A stretch of DNA of 64,000 nucleotides from Candidatus Poribacteria bacterium (GCA_028820655.1 JAPPIK010000051.1:60106-124105); one strand, 5' to 3'; counted from the first letter of the stretch, positions 44,187 to 53,530 are shown. The notes: generated by a model not told the origin, from the letters alone. Numbers and translations: made by a program.

Positions 44187-44358
44187 AATCGGTAGCAAAG
44201 CCATTTTGGGGCACTTGCAGGAAGATTTTTCATGTTTTTATTGTTGTCTCCTACATACCTGTCGCCCCTCTGGGGCTTTGGTTTAGTGTGGATTGGCTTG
44301 CTATACACCTTTCGCGCCACTGGCACTCTCAAAGGCTGGTGCGCGGTGCGCACCCTAC
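44187..44358. repeat. Dispersed repeat, copy 2 (with 8704-8918)
   Basis: Carries cggtagcaaagccatttt, tttttattgttgtctcc, acctgtcgcccctc and ends in a class-2 GTAG hairpin (44338-44358: GTAG, GGTGCG cacc GCGCACC). Its right edge coincides with the point where the LRR stub stops looking like protein. Confidence 0.75.
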
Positions 44359-44487
44359 AGACTGGAGTTCACGCCGGATTACCGCTTCAAGGTTGGGATC
44401 ATGGATGTCAACAACCTGCGCAAACGCAACACTGCCGAACACGATATAGAGGAAAAGACATAGTGTGATTCCCTGCCGGAAATCCAT
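44329..44487 (-). pseudogene. N-terminal stub of a secreted leucine-rich-repeat protein
   Basis: From ATG 44487: MDFRQGITLCLFLYIVFGSV is a signal peptide, then VVDIHDPNLEAVIRREL, the usual opening of bacterial LRR proteins. After RREL the frame enters the dispersed repeat at 44358 and ends within a few codons. The rest of the LRR gene is missing, so a repeat has apparently replaced it. Begins 16 bases after the SDR stop. Confidence 0.65.
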
Positions 44488-44503
44488 TGATTCGTCCTTT
44501 ATA

Positions 44504-45358
44504 TCACTTCTCTCCACGAAGCCATTCCGATCCTTGCGCTTCCAATTCCTCCCGGATATTCCGTTCCAGCCGCCCCGGAATACTCAGCGGATTGAACGCC
44601 GACGCCCCGCAATCCGCAACCAAACTGTGTCCGGTGACGGCAGACGACTCATCCGACGCCAAGAACAGCATGACCTCTGCCACCTCCTCCGGCTGCGCCG
44701 GATTTCCCCGCGGATAGAGAAATTTCTGTCTTCTGACTTCTGCCGGGCTGCCCTCTAGCATGTCGAGTTTTTTCTCCGTGAGCATCCGAGCGGGTGTCAG
44801 CGCGTTGGCGCGAATCCCGTCAGGACCGTAGGTGACCGCCAAACTCTGCGTGAAGTTGATCATCCCCGCCTTGGCTGGACCGTACGATGAGATACTGGGG
44901 CTGCCGAACATCGCGTTGCCCGATGAGACGTTGATAATACTCCCGCCGCCCTGCTCAATCATCAGCGGCACTACCAACTTGCAGAAAAGCAACGGCGCCG
45001 TCAAATGACAGAACAGACCGTCCTCCCAATCTTCGACCGTGACCTCCTCCAGCCTACCGCCGGGATTGTCGATGACGGCGTTGTTGACCATCACGTCGAT
45101 CCGCCCGTAACGCGTATGAGTAAACTCCACCAACGCGGCAATGTCGTCTTTGTTCATGACATCGCACCGCTTGTAGACGACCTCGCCGGGCAGCCCAGCC
45201 GCCGCGTCGAGCACCTTTTGGGCGTTTTCCGGTGTCCGTCCCCGGTCGCAGATTGCAACCGAGGCGCCCTCTTTGGCGAACAGCAACGCCGCCGCTTTCC
45301 CTAGCCCAAGCGTCGCGCCGGTGATGATAGCTACCTTGCCTTCCAATCGTGTTCCCAT
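44504..45358 (-). CDS. Short-chain dehydrogenase/reductase (classical SDR)
   Basis: 284 residues. N-terminal EGKVAIITGATLGLGKAAALLFAKEGASVAI with the TGxxxGxG site, VNNAV (NNAG-like), the catalytic serine in INVSSGNAMFG, and Y-x-x-x-K in SYGPAKAGMINF. A C-terminal extension of some 20 residues (PLSIPGRLERNIREELEAQG) follows the usual end. Oxidises or reduces an alcohol or sugar; substrate unknown. Starts 36 bases after the GH172-like gene on the same strand, so the two are probably co-transcribed. Confidence 0.92.
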   Translation of the reverse strand: MGTRLEGKVAIITGATLGLGKAAALLFAKEGASVAICDRGRTPENAQKVLDAAAGLPGEVVYKRCDVMNKDDIAALVEFTHTRYGRIDVMVNNAVIDNPGGRLEEVTVEDWEDGLFCHLTAPLLFCKLVVPLMIEQGGGSIINVSSGNAMFGSPSISSYGPAKAGMINFTQSLAVTYGPDGIRANALTPARMLTEKKLDMLEGSPAEVRRQKFLYPRGNPAQPEEVAEVMLFLASDESSAVTGHSLVADCGASAFNPLSIPGRLERNIREELEAQGSEWLRGEK

Positions 45359-45394
45359 GGTTTGCTCTGCCTTATCCTTTCCTTTACGGAATCG

Positions 45395-46807
45395 CTATTC
45401 CGTGTCATCTATTGAACAACTCATCGCCCAGCACCCATGCGTGACGTTCTCAAAGTTGCTAAGCTTGACCATCAGTTCATTTGTGCCCTTCTTTAACCGA
45501 GCGGGGACGCTTATCACCTCGAAATCATGGTCATGGCGAAAGGTTCCAAGGTTCTCACCGTTTAGCCACACGGTCAACCAATCGTCGAAACCAAACCGAA
45601 TCTGGACGGACCGCTCCTCTGCAGACTCAATGGTTGTGCGGGCATAGGCGGAACGATCCAACTGGTCCTGAAAGCCGTCGCGGCAGTAGGTTGAAAAGTC
45701 AATCCACGTGTGTTCCGTTTTGGCGGAGTGTACCGGGAACTCCGTCTCTTGGAACTGTCCCGTCCAAGCGCCTGTCCCCTCCTCCGGGGCCTCCGAGTGC
45801 AGGAACTGTTCGTAGTTTCCGCATTCAAAGGGGCCCGCAATTTCCCATGATTCGGGCGATGTGGCCGGAGGCGCTTGGCTTTCCGGCACCCGGTAGTAGT
45901 ACACCACGGTCTCCGTGTCGTCCGCGCGGCACCCGCAGTGAAGCAGCAGCGAGGAGTCGAACCTCACGGGATCCGTACCGAAGAAACGGTACACGACCCC
46001 GTCCTGGTCGTATTCGGTCCCGTAGCGGTGATACGTGCAACCGATCCAGCGTGTCATCACCTCGTGATAGCCAAAACATAACCCGAAATCATCCTCCTCG
46101 TTATACCCCCTGATGACGTGGGGACCGGTTTCCCCGTCAATCATCCACACCTGTCCGCCGGTGTGAAAGATCACGTCGCTGTAATCGCGCTGTCTGATGC
46201 CCTTGACGATGCCCGCGACGAATCCCTTACCGGATACGTCAGCCATGAGATAGGAGGAATGATGACTCGCGGGGTGCTCGCTTCTGTATGCGGTGTGCAA
46301 ACGGTAAGGGGTGATATCGGTCCCCTCGGGGAACTGCTGCCAGTCCGCCATAAAGCGAATAAACTGGTCAACCAACGGCTCCATGGTGATACGGCACGAT
46401 TTGGCGAACGGAATCGGCAAATAAATGTTGAAGCTGTCACCGTGTACCGACCCCGATCTTCGGGTCAAGACCGCGAACCCGGCGTTGACCACACGATACG
46501 GAGATTGATCGAGCAAAACACCGCACAGCCGCTTCAGTTCCATGTTGACTAACGGGCGCCGGTCGTCATCGACGTAGATTTTGAGGACGGCATTGGTGTT
46601 GGAGTTGTCTGTGTAATCCTCGGTGAAACGCGTGTCCGAGATCGGATTCGGGGAAATCCAAATATGCCTCACGCAACCGGGTCCCCGTGCCCGGAATACC
46701 TCTTTGGTTTCTCCGACCGCCACTTGCCTATCCCTCAACGTTTGCCGCCGGGAGCGGAATTGCGCCGGTAGTTGGATGAGTGGGAAATTTGGATCCGGGA
46801 GATTCAT
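45395..46807 (-). CDS. DUF2961/GH172-like protein, copy 1
   Basis: 470 residues from ATG 46807; TTG 46819 and a further upstream start at 46834 are possible. Core motifs of the family are GCVRHIWISPN, LKIYVDDDRRPLV, YLPIPFAKSCRITME, FRWHTAY-like LHTAYRSEHPASHHSSY, and EDDFGLCFGYHEVMTRWIGC. The last 120 residues (TWIDFSTYCR, RSVQIRFGFDDWLTVWLNGENLG, VPARLKKGTNELMVKLSN) form a PA14/galactose-binding-like module. GH172 enzymes act on fructofuranose or arabinofuranose linkages; specificity here is unknown. No signal peptide. Paralog of 50380-51810. Confidence 0.85.
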   Translation of the reverse strand: MNLPDPNFPLIQLPAQFRSRRQTLRDRQVAVGETKEVFRARGPGCVRHIWISPNPISDTRFTEDYTDNSNTNAVLKIYVDDDRRPLVNMELKRLCGVLLDQSPYRVVNAGFAVLTRRSGSVHGDSFNIYLPIPFAKSCRITMEPLVDQFIRFMADWQQFPEGTDITPYRLHTAYRSEHPASHHSSYLMADVSGKGFVAGIVKGIRQRDYSDVIFHTGGQVWMIDGETGPHVIRGYNEEDDFGLCFGYHEVMTRWIGCTYHRYGTEYDQDGVVYRFFGTDPVRFDSSLLLHCGCRADDTETVVYYYRVPESQAPPATSPESWEIAGPFECGNYEQFLHSEAPEEGTGAWTGQFQETEFPVHSAKTEHTWIDFSTYCRDGFQDQLDRSAYARTTIESAEERSVQIRFGFDDWLTVWLNGENLGTFRHDHDFEVISVPARLKKGTNELMVKLSNFENVTHGCWAMSCSIDDTE

Positions 46808-46904
46808 TTCTTGGCTCAAAGGAACGCCTACCAATCGTTTTATGGTAGGATTTGAGCAGTTGATCGGCTCAGAAACTTTCTCATGGCGATTTCACTATAC
46901 GTAA

Positions 46905-47010
46905 TGGGTTCTCTATGGGAGTTCTACCGCGTTCGCTATTCACTCACTTGCTGGATTTCTATCGCACTCACTATCCATTCGCTTGATCCTTCGTTATTCG
47001 CTCATTTGAT
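46905..47010. repeat. Solo insert units (ctatcgc...cactTGATC)
   Basis: Three consecutive variants: taccgcgttcgctattcactc, tatcgcactcactatccattc and cgttattcgctcatttgatc. The same unit is nested inside composite REPs and occurs alone near 12270, 39960, 40190, 43355 and 50100. Confidence 0.7.
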
Positions 47011-47042
47011 CTCCGACATGCGACGAGTGAGAGAAAAGCGAA

Positions 47043-47069
47043 GAATCGCGACCAGGAGATCGCTCCTAC
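47043..47069 (-). repeat. REP palindrome, first of three
   Basis: 27 bases; loop variant TCCT (GCGATC TCCT GGTCGC). Confidence 0.88.
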
Positions 47070-47101
47070 AAGAGTTTCCTTTGCGCGAATGACGAAACGG
47101 A

Positions 47102-47128
47102 GAATCGCGACCAGGAGATCGCTCCTAC
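47102..47128 (-). repeat. REP palindrome, second of three
   Basis: Identical to the REP at 47043, 59 bases downstream. Confidence 0.88.
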
Positions 47129-47140
47129 AGACGACGTAGG

Positions 47141-47167
47141 GAATCGCGACCAGGAGGTCGCTCCTAC
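47141..47167 (-). repeat. REP palindrome, third of three
   Basis: GCGACC TCCT GGTCGC stem; 12 bases after the previous copy. Confidence 0.88.
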
Positions 47168-47622
47168 AGAGGTTTTCTTTGCCGGCTTGGTGGAACGGGT
47201 CTCTTGCGCCATTCTCTTAGAAAATATATGCATACGCGTAATCCTTGTCAAACCGGGAGGAGTATAGCACGGGTAGAATCGGTTTGCATCTGAAAAAGCT
47301 GAATCTGCACATGATGGGAAGTGTTCAACTCGGCGCAGACGAAGGAGCCAAAGGGATGGAACTAACAGATGCCAAAATGGACCGCATGGGACAATTATCT
47401 TCTATTGAATTGTGTGGCATTCGTCATAAAGTGCATCCGAATCTGTGTAGAGTTAAAGGCTGAGATGCCAAATTCATAGGTGTTCATTTCGCGTATCGTA
47501 GTCTATCACCAAACTGCGAGGCGGGATGGCAAGCGTAGATTGTGAACGGAGTCTCACTGGGTAGGAGTGGGAAGCGCATCTAATTGCAGAGAAGGTCTCA
47601 TGGTGGTAGAACGTACGATTAA

Positions 47623-47725
47623 TGTTGGGTTTCACTCAAATTTTGGCGCGTTCAAGCGAAATAGGCACTCGAAAACTCTTACAAGATCAGCGATTACTAA
47701 CGAATTTCCGTTCAACCCAACCTAC
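47623..47725 (-). mobile_element. 103-bp MITE copy 7
   Basis: Standard ends. Left flank shares tggtggtagaacgtacgatt with the copies at 7308 and 44044. Confidence 0.85.
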
Positions 47726-47916
47726 GAGTCCTGCGCGGCGGGATGGACTGCGTTGCACATCGGGACCGGCAAAGCGAGAGGGTCTTTGACGTGCCTTTCA
47801 GCACAAACGCGCCTCGCAACGGTTAAACATAAATCGTCAACATCGTCTTGCTTTGTAGGCGGGGATAATTCATAATTGGATTGAGACAGGAAAATCACAA
47901 CAGCATCAAGAGGGTT

Positions 47917-49998
47917 ATGATGCAGAATCGGAAACCTGCACTATTTCAAGATAGAGTTCGCCATGACGATGTCAGCCGGTATGCGTTGCCGGATGAAGCG
48001 GTCGCCCGATTGGGACAGGGGAATGTGTGGGATATGGCAATCTCGCCGAGCGGCGAGTATCTTGCCGTCGGAACTCCGTGCGGACTGTGGTGGTATGAGT
48101 TCTCGACGATGTCTCGGGTTGCGCTATGGAATCTGGAGGCGGGAGGGGTTGCCAGGATTGCCGCCGTCTCATTTTCCCCTGACGGTGAATTGATTGCGAC
48201 GGGGGGATACGATGGCCTCGTCAAAGTCTGGGACATCCCGCGCGGCGCCCCCGTTTCGAAGATGGAGCGATGGGAAAACCACAATCAACTACTGCGCCAA
48301 AACGAGATTTCTCGTCTCGCCTTTTCACCGGATGGTCAAATGCTCGCCGTCTCCGGCAGGCGAGACTACATCGTCGACATCTTGCGCCCGGATACCGGTG
48401 AAACGCTTGCAAAAATCAATAGCGAACACCAAATGGAGGTGCGGTATTGCGCGCTCACCAGACCGGTCGCTTTCTCACCCGACAACCTTCTGATCGCCTG
48501 CGCAAGTCCGGACGATGCGAATCCCTCAAGCGAGCCGACAGAGGAGTGCATCTCCGTATGGGATGTGTCTGGTAGTGAACGCGTGGCGTACCTCACGGAC
48601 TATCGCGATGTGCTGTATTCTCTCGCCTTTTCGCCGTGCGGCCGTTTCCTGGCCGCCGGCGGTCACAGGAAGGGTAAGGCGAAACTGAAGGTATGGAGTA
48701 TCGGTAGTTGGCAACTGCACCGGTCACACCCGGATATGGGCGCGGACCGGATTATCGTTTCTTATTCGACCGGGAATGTCCTCTGTGCCGCTGCGGTGTT
48801 TGATGGAAAAAACACCGTGGAGGTCTGGGACGTAGAACACACCGAGAACCTCTATACCTTAAAAAATGACGGCGAAATAGGAGCCGTACATTTCGCAAAA
48901 GGAACGCAGTTGGTCGCTGACTGTTTTCACGATTTTAGGGTGCGTACGGACGAGAACCCACACACTCGCGCATTCGCCCATCTGCATACCGGTTTTGCCG
49001 AATCCCTCGTGTTTTCGTCCGATGAGAAAACCTTAGCGAGCGCTCACCGGGGAGGCGGAATCCGGTTATGGGATGTTGACGTGCCGTCGAAAGCCCCGAG
49101 GATATTCCATCCACCCGGCACCGGTCATCGCGTCTACGCGCCGGCCTCCGGAAAAATCCACGCCACAAGTCGAGACGAAAACACCGTTAATGTCTGGGAG
49201 GTTGGAATCAACACCCCCCTTGCTCAAATCACACTGGAGAAACCGCCAAGCTACGGAGCCGTGGCGTATTCCGCCAAGACCCAACGCCTCGGGTGCGGGG
49301 ATGACAACGGGACGATCAGCGTGTGGGAGGTACCGCATGGGGAAAGGCGCTGCACCTTTACGGCGCATACCACCGAGATCGTGAACTTGGTGTTTAGTCC
49401 GAACGGTAAATATCTTGTGAGTTTGGCAAATTACGGTCCCGATTCGCGGCTCTGGGACATTGAACGCGGAGAAGAGATTCCAGATTTCCCCGGAAACCGA
49501 ATTGAGTTCGTTGGGTTCTCCCCATGCAGCGCCCTGATCGTCGGCGACACGGAGAAAGAGATTCTATTGTGGGATGTGGAACGTTGCGAAACCCGGTTGA
49601 CAATACCAAAGCCGGAAAGTTGGATTCATAACGGATTGTGGCAGATGGCATTGGCTTTCTCGCCGTGCGGACGATATTTTGCATCTGCCCCGTGGTGGGA
49701 ATTGGGTATGGCGCGGGTTCCGGTGCGGTTATGGAGGGCGGCAACAGGTGAGATTCTCGCCACGTTCCGGGGACACGCGCGGGATGTCGCCGCACTGGCT
49801 TTTTCGCCGGAGGGCTCGCGGCTGGCAAGCGGCGGTTGCGACGGTACCATCCTTCTTTGGGATATTACCCCTTATGTGGAGAGCGCCCATGGGACTTCCT
49901 TACCCGATATTCTCCCGCTAACACGGGAGGACGAAGGCGACGCCGGTGTTCGCGATTTAGGCGCTCGTCTCGGTGGCGGTCGCTTGAGCCGATTCTAA
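47917..49998 (+). CDS. WD40 repeat protein
   Basis: 693 residues from one of two adjacent ATGs (47917/47920) behind aagaggg. About 11-12 WD40 blades: GNVWDMAISPSGEYLAVGT, AAVSFSPDGELIATGGYDGLVKVWDI, SRLAFSPDGQMLAVSG, LAFSPCGRFLAAGGHR, VNLVFSPNGKYLVS, VAALAFSPEGSRLASGGCDGTILLWDI. They would form one 12-bladed or two smaller propellers. No signal peptide, membrane segment or attached enzyme domain, so a protein-interaction scaffold is likely. It stands alone between two minus-strand GH172-like genes. Confidence 0.9.
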   Translation: MMQNRKPALFQDRVRHDDVSRYALPDEAVARLGQGNVWDMAISPSGEYLAVGTPCGLWWYEFSTMSRVALWNLEAGGVARIAAVSFSPDGELIATGGYDGLVKVWDIPRGAPVSKMERWENHNQLLRQNEISRLAFSPDGQMLAVSGRRDYIVDILRPDTGETLAKINSEHQMEVRYCALTRPVAFSPDNLLIACASPDDANPSSEPTEECISVWDVSGSERVAYLTDYRDVLYSLAFSPCGRFLAAGGHRKGKAKLKVWSIGSWQLHRSHPDMGADRIIVSYSTGNVLCAAAVFDGKNTVEVWDVEHTENLYTLKNDGEIGAVHFAKGTQLVADCFHDFRVRTDENPHTRAFAHLHTGFAESLVFSSDEKTLASAHRGGGIRLWDVDVPSKAPRIFHPPGTGHRVYAPASGKIHATSRDENTVNVWEVGINTPLAQITLEKPPSYGAVAYSAKTQRLGCGDDNGTISVWEVPHGERRCTFTAHTTEIVNLVFSPNGKYLVSLANYGPDSRLWDIERGEEIPDFPGNRIEFVGFSPCSALIVGDTEKEILLWDVERCETRLTIPKPESWIHNGLWQMALAFSPCGRYFASAPWWELGMARVPVRLWRAATGEILATFRGHARDVAALAFSPEGSRLASGGCDGTILLWDITPYVESAHGTSLPDILPLTREDEGDAGVRDLGARLGGGRLSRF

Positions 49999-50143
49999 TC
50001 CATGTTCCCGGTCGTCTGGATCTGTCGCAAAGCCGCCCCCGGCGCCGCGCCCCTGTGTCTCCGTGATAGAACAAACGCACGTTGCTTCCTGAAAGATTTC
50101 TACCGCATTGATTATTCATTCGCCAGGTCTCCGCTGGAGCGGG

Positions 50144-50170
50144 GAGTCGCGACCTGGAGATCGCTCCCAC
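50144..50170 (-). repeat. REP palindrome
   Basis: 27 bases with GTGG instead of GTAG at the foot (gctcccac), directly after a CCGCTGGAGCGG half-hairpin. Confidence 0.85.
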
Positions 50171-50279
50171 AGGAGAAGAGGGAATTGTGTGCATGGCATT
50201 TCTATTCGCATTGCACTCCGCCGGAGTGCGGGAATCGGGGTGTCCGTTTTCTATCAACATGCCGCTCCGCTGGAGCGGG

Positions 50280-50306
50280 GAGTCGCGACCTGGAGATCGC
50301 TCCTAC
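50280..50306 (-). repeat. REP palindrome
   Basis: 27 bases, GTAG foot intact, directly after a CCGCTCC GCT GGAGCGG hairpin. Confidence 0.88.
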
Positions 50307-50379
50307 AAGTGTTGGTTGGTGGGGGAAAGAAATCAAGTTTTCAAGAAAAAACTTGATTTCGGCGGTTTCGGCGGATTCG

Positions 50380-51810
50380 CTAGTCCGTACTCTCCAATAC
50401 GCAACTCATCGCCCAGCACCCGTGCGTGACGTTCTCAAGATTGCTGAGCTTGACCATCAGTTTGTTGTCGCCTTTCTTCAAACGGGCGGGGACGTTAATT
50501 GACGCGAAACCGTGGTCGTGACGGAAGGTACCCAAGTTCTCGCCGTTTAGCCACACGCTCAGCCAGTCGTCGAAACCGAGCCGAATTTGAATCGACCGCT
50601 CATCCTCGGACTCAATCGTTGTGCGGGCATAGGCGGAACGATCCAATTGACCCTGAGAGCCGGTACGACAGTAGGTTGAGAAGTCAATCCATGTGTGTTC
50701 CGATTTCGCGGAATGCACCGAGAATTCCACTTCATCGTCTTTGAACTGTCCCAACCAAGGCGCCGCGATCTGCTCCGGAATCTCCGGCTGCAAGAACTCT
50801 TCGTGATCGGCGCACCCGAACGCGCCCGCCATCTCCCACGTTTTGGGCGACGTGACCGGAGGCGCTTGGCTTTCCGGCACCCGATAGTAATACACCACGG
50901 TCTCCGTGTCATCTGCGCGAGATCCGCAGCGGAGCAGCAGCGAGGAGTCGAACGTCACCGAATTCAAGCCGAAGAACCGGTAAATCACCCCGTCTTGGTC
51001 GGTTCGATTGGCATAGCGGTGATAGGGACAGCCGATCCAGCGCGTCATCACCTCGTGGTATCCCCAGCCGAACGCGAAGTCATCCTCCTCGTTGATTCCC
51101 CTCATGACATGGGGATCGGTCTCGCCGTCAATCATCCACACCTGCCCGCCGGTATGATAAATCATGTCGGTGTGCTCGCGTTGACGGATGCCTTTGACGA
51201 TGCCCGCAACGAACCCCTTTCCCGATAAATCAGCCATTAGAAAGGATGAGTGGTGGCTCGCGGGGTATTCGCTTCTGTATACCGCATGCAAACGGTAGGG
51301 CGTGATATCGGTCCCCTCTGGGAACTGCTGCCAGTCCGCCATGATGCGGATACACTGATCCATCAACGGTTCCATCGTGATCCGGCAGGATTTGGCAAAC
51401 GGAATCGGCAAATATATGTTGAAGCAATCACCGTGAACCGACCCCATTTTTCTGGGCAAGACCGCGAACCCGGCGTTGTCCACTCGATACGGAGATTGAT
51501 CGAGCAACACACCGCACAACCGCTTCAGATCCATGTTGACTAACGGGCGCGGGTCGTCATCGACGTAGATTTTGATGATGGCATTGGTGTTGGAATTGTC
51601 GATATAATCCGGGGTAAATCGCGTGTCCGAGATCGGATTGGGGACAATCCAGATGTGGCGGATGCATCCCGGCCCCTCCGCCCGGAATACCTCTATGGTT
51701 TCCCCTATCCCCGCTTGCCTATCCACCATTGTGTGCCGCTGGGCGCGGAATTGCGTCGGCAGTTGGATAAGTGGAAAATTTGGATCCTGAACATTTGTTA
51801 TGTGGCTCAT
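50380..51810 (-). CDS. DUF2961/GH172-like protein, copy 2
   Basis: 476 residues from ATG 51810, with gaaagg upstream (a TTG at 51816 is possible). Nearly every motif of copy 1 is repeated: CIRHIWIVPNPISDTRF, IKIYVDDDPRPLVNM, YLPIPFAKSCRITMEP, SEYPASHHSSFLMADLSGKGF, EDDFAFGWGYHEVMTRWIGC, and the C-terminal binding module RSIQIRLGFDDWLSVWLNGENLG. No signal peptide. Unlike copy 1 it is not followed by an SDR gene. The pair arose by duplication; the shared 5' end begins at DPNFPLIQLP. Confidence 0.85.
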   Translation of the reverse strand: MSHITNVQDPNFPLIQLPTQFRAQRHTMVDRQAGIGETIEVFRAEGPGCIRHIWIVPNPISDTRFTPDYIDNSNTNAIIKIYVDDDPRPLVNMDLKRLCGVLLDQSPYRVDNAGFAVLPRKMGSVHGDCFNIYLPIPFAKSCRITMEPLMDQCIRIMADWQQFPEGTDITPYRLHAVYRSEYPASHHSSFLMADLSGKGFVAGIVKGIRQREHTDMIYHTGGQVWMIDGETDPHVMRGINEEDDFAFGWGYHEVMTRWIGCPYHRYANRTDQDGVIYRFFGLNSVTFDSSLLLRCGSRADDTETVVYYYRVPESQAPPVTSPKTWEMAGAFGCADHEEFLQPEIPEQIAAPWLGQFKDDEVEFSVHSAKSEHTWIDFSTYCRTGSQGQLDRSAYARTTIESEDERSIQIRLGFDDWLSVWLNGENLGTFRHDHGFASINVPARLKKGDNKLMVKLSNLENVTHGCWAMSCVLESTD

Positions 51811-51858
51811 ACTCAAACCTTTCGCTACGTCAGTTTGTAAAAAATTCGCCTCAATGTA

Positions 51859-53430
51859 TCAATCTTTGAGGAGTTCTTCAATCATCCAGATTAGCGGCTG
51901 ACCGCCGATGAGGTTGCAGCCTATGAAACTATATTGCCAATTCCCCGCCTTATCGATCAGGATGAAAAATGGTATCCCACGAATCTGATAAGCCTTCCTC
52001 ACTTGCTTCCGCCGGTCAAGCAAGATTGGCCACGGCGGCTGGTGTTCCTCCAAGAATCTCTGCACCTGCTCAGGGGTTTCACCATTGTTGATTCCCCAGA
52101 TAGCGACGTTGTCAACTTTGTTGAACTGATCATAGATTGTCTTGATTTGCGGAATTGCGTCGTTGCATGGCCCGCACCATGAAGCGCCAACGTCAAGCAA
52201 TAGGACCTTTCCTCGCATCGCCGACAGAGTGCAAACCTCTCCATCCAATGTTTCTAAAGAAAAGTCAGTTGCCTTCTCGTTGAGCGTGTTCTTTATATAT
52301 TTTTGACGGATTTCTTCGCGGTCAGCGTCTTCTCGGATTCGGTACTCCGTTTCTGCCTCTTGGAGAAAATCGTCGAAGGTATCGGCATTTCCCCGCTCCA
52401 TCTGATGATAGACGCGTTCCAATCCCGCTCGACTCTCCGCGTGAGGGGTGAGGGCAAAGTGTGCGTCGGCATAGCGGCGCCTCGCTGTGTCCCACTCTCC
52501 TAGTCCTTCTGCCGAACGTCCCAACATCCAGAAGTAATTGACGGCGCTCTCGCCAAACCTTGATGATATTGATTCCAGAAAATCCGGCGCGTTCGCTTCC
52601 AGCCCGTCATGCGCTTCTTTCCATCGTTCCTGACGGAGAAAGATTTCGCCGCGCAAGCGAGAAATTTCCTTGTATGCTTCCTCTATAGATTTTTTGTAAT
52701 ATTGGACGAACCGCTCCTGTTCCTCTTTTTCCCCCATCCTGATTTCAGCACATTCCAAATTCTCCAATGCTTTGTCCAGTCGGATGTTGAATTTGAGCCG
52801 ACATTCTACCGCTTGGGTATAAGCCGGATTGAATGCATGCCGTGTATCTTGGCAATGGGAAAGATGTGCTTTCAAGAAGCGGTCAATAAGTTCGTCAAGC
52901 TGATCATCACTTGCTAAGGATCTATCATCTTCGGCTAGCCACAATAGATGTTCATGCGCCAACAAATACCAAGATAATTCGGGTACATCAGAGGCGGTAC
53001 ATTCGTTAATGAGACGCTGGTAATAGTGCCATTTCTCATGTGCCTCCGGGCTTTGGTGAGCTAACCCGAACAATGCACTCTGATAAACTTTGGTTCCGGG
53101 GTGTTGCAGCATCTTGTGAAGCAGTTCCCTTGGAATATTGTCTGCGCCGCCAGCAAGACTCTTATAGCCCCAATAGGTAGTGCTTAATACTTCCGGGGTT
53201 TCTTGTTGCGTCCTAAGCAGAGATTCGATTTCAGGTCGAATCTTCCCTTTCGCCTCCTCCTCCGGAAACATGTCCGCTATCAGTTTCCATCGAGAACGGT
53301 AAGCCTCCAAGTCCGCCGGATTGGATTCCAGCGCACGCGCACTAATTTCCAATGCCTTATCATATTCACCGATTTGATGGTATTCCTTAATCTGCGCTGC
53401 CAAATCCTGTTGTTGCTTGTCTTCGGACAT
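51859..53430 (-). CDS. TPR-like protein with C-terminal TlpA-type thioredoxin domain, copy 1
   Basis: 523 residues from ATG 53430, which follows gggaggagg. Residues 1-360 are helical, TPR/SEL1-like (YHQIGEYDKALEISARALESNPADLEAYRSRWKL, WDTARRRYADAHFAL). The last 140 residues are a TlpA/AhpC-type thioredoxin: FSLETLDGEVCTLSAMRGKVLLLDVGASWCGPC with the redox pair in WCGPC, then IPQIKTIYDQF and GIPFFILIDKAGN. There is no signal peptide or membrane anchor, which is unusual since most TlpA-like proteins are periplasmic. Tandem paralog of the next gene. Confidence 0.9.
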   Translation of the reverse strand: MSEDKQQQDLAAQIKEYHQIGEYDKALEISARALESNPADLEAYRSRWKLIADMFPEEEAKGKIRPEIESLLRTQQETPEVLSTTYWGYKSLAGGADNIPRELLHKMLQHPGTKVYQSALFGLAHQSPEAHEKWHYYQRLINECTASDVPELSWYLLAHEHLLWLAEDDRSLASDDQLDELIDRFLKAHLSHCQDTRHAFNPAYTQAVECRLKFNIRLDKALENLECAEIRMGEKEEQERFVQYYKKSIEEAYKEISRLRGEIFLRQERWKEAHDGLEANAPDFLESISSRFGESAVNYFWMLGRSAEGLGEWDTARRRYADAHFALTPHAESRAGLERVYHQMERGNADTFDDFLQEAETEYRIREDADREEIRQKYIKNTLNEKATDFSLETLDGEVCTLSAMRGKVLLLDVGASWCGPCNDAIPQIKTIYDQFNKVDNVAIWGINNGETPEQVQRFLEEHQPPWPILLDRRKQVRKAYQIRGIPFFILIDKAGNWQYSFIGCNLIGGQPLIWMIEELLKD

Positions 53431-53530
53431 TTTACCACCTCCTCCCCGGTGCAACTCGTGTTGCCCCCTTCCGCGTACCTTTCAATTACCCAAGATCCGT
53501 AAGTCCTGTATGTGAAACGTGTATTTCAAG

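Larger units (their letters stand above)
46808..47916. other. 1.1-kb repeat-rich intergenic region
   Basis: Contains solo insert units (46905-47010), three REPs in tandem (47043-47167) and a MITE (47623-47725). A 72-codon frame at 47245-47463 has no ribosome site or known family and is not called. Confidence 0.65.
49999..50379. other. Intergenic region with two REPs and a CACTCC hairpin
   Basis: REPs at 50144-50170 and 50280-50306, and hairpins GCACTCC GCC GGAGTGC (50213-50229) and CCGCTCC GCT GGAGCGG (50262-50278) abutting the second REP. No gene. Confidence 0.7.

Noticed and set aside
47245-47463. 72-codon frame
   Set aside because: No Shine-Dalgarno, no family, lies between REP and MITE sequence.
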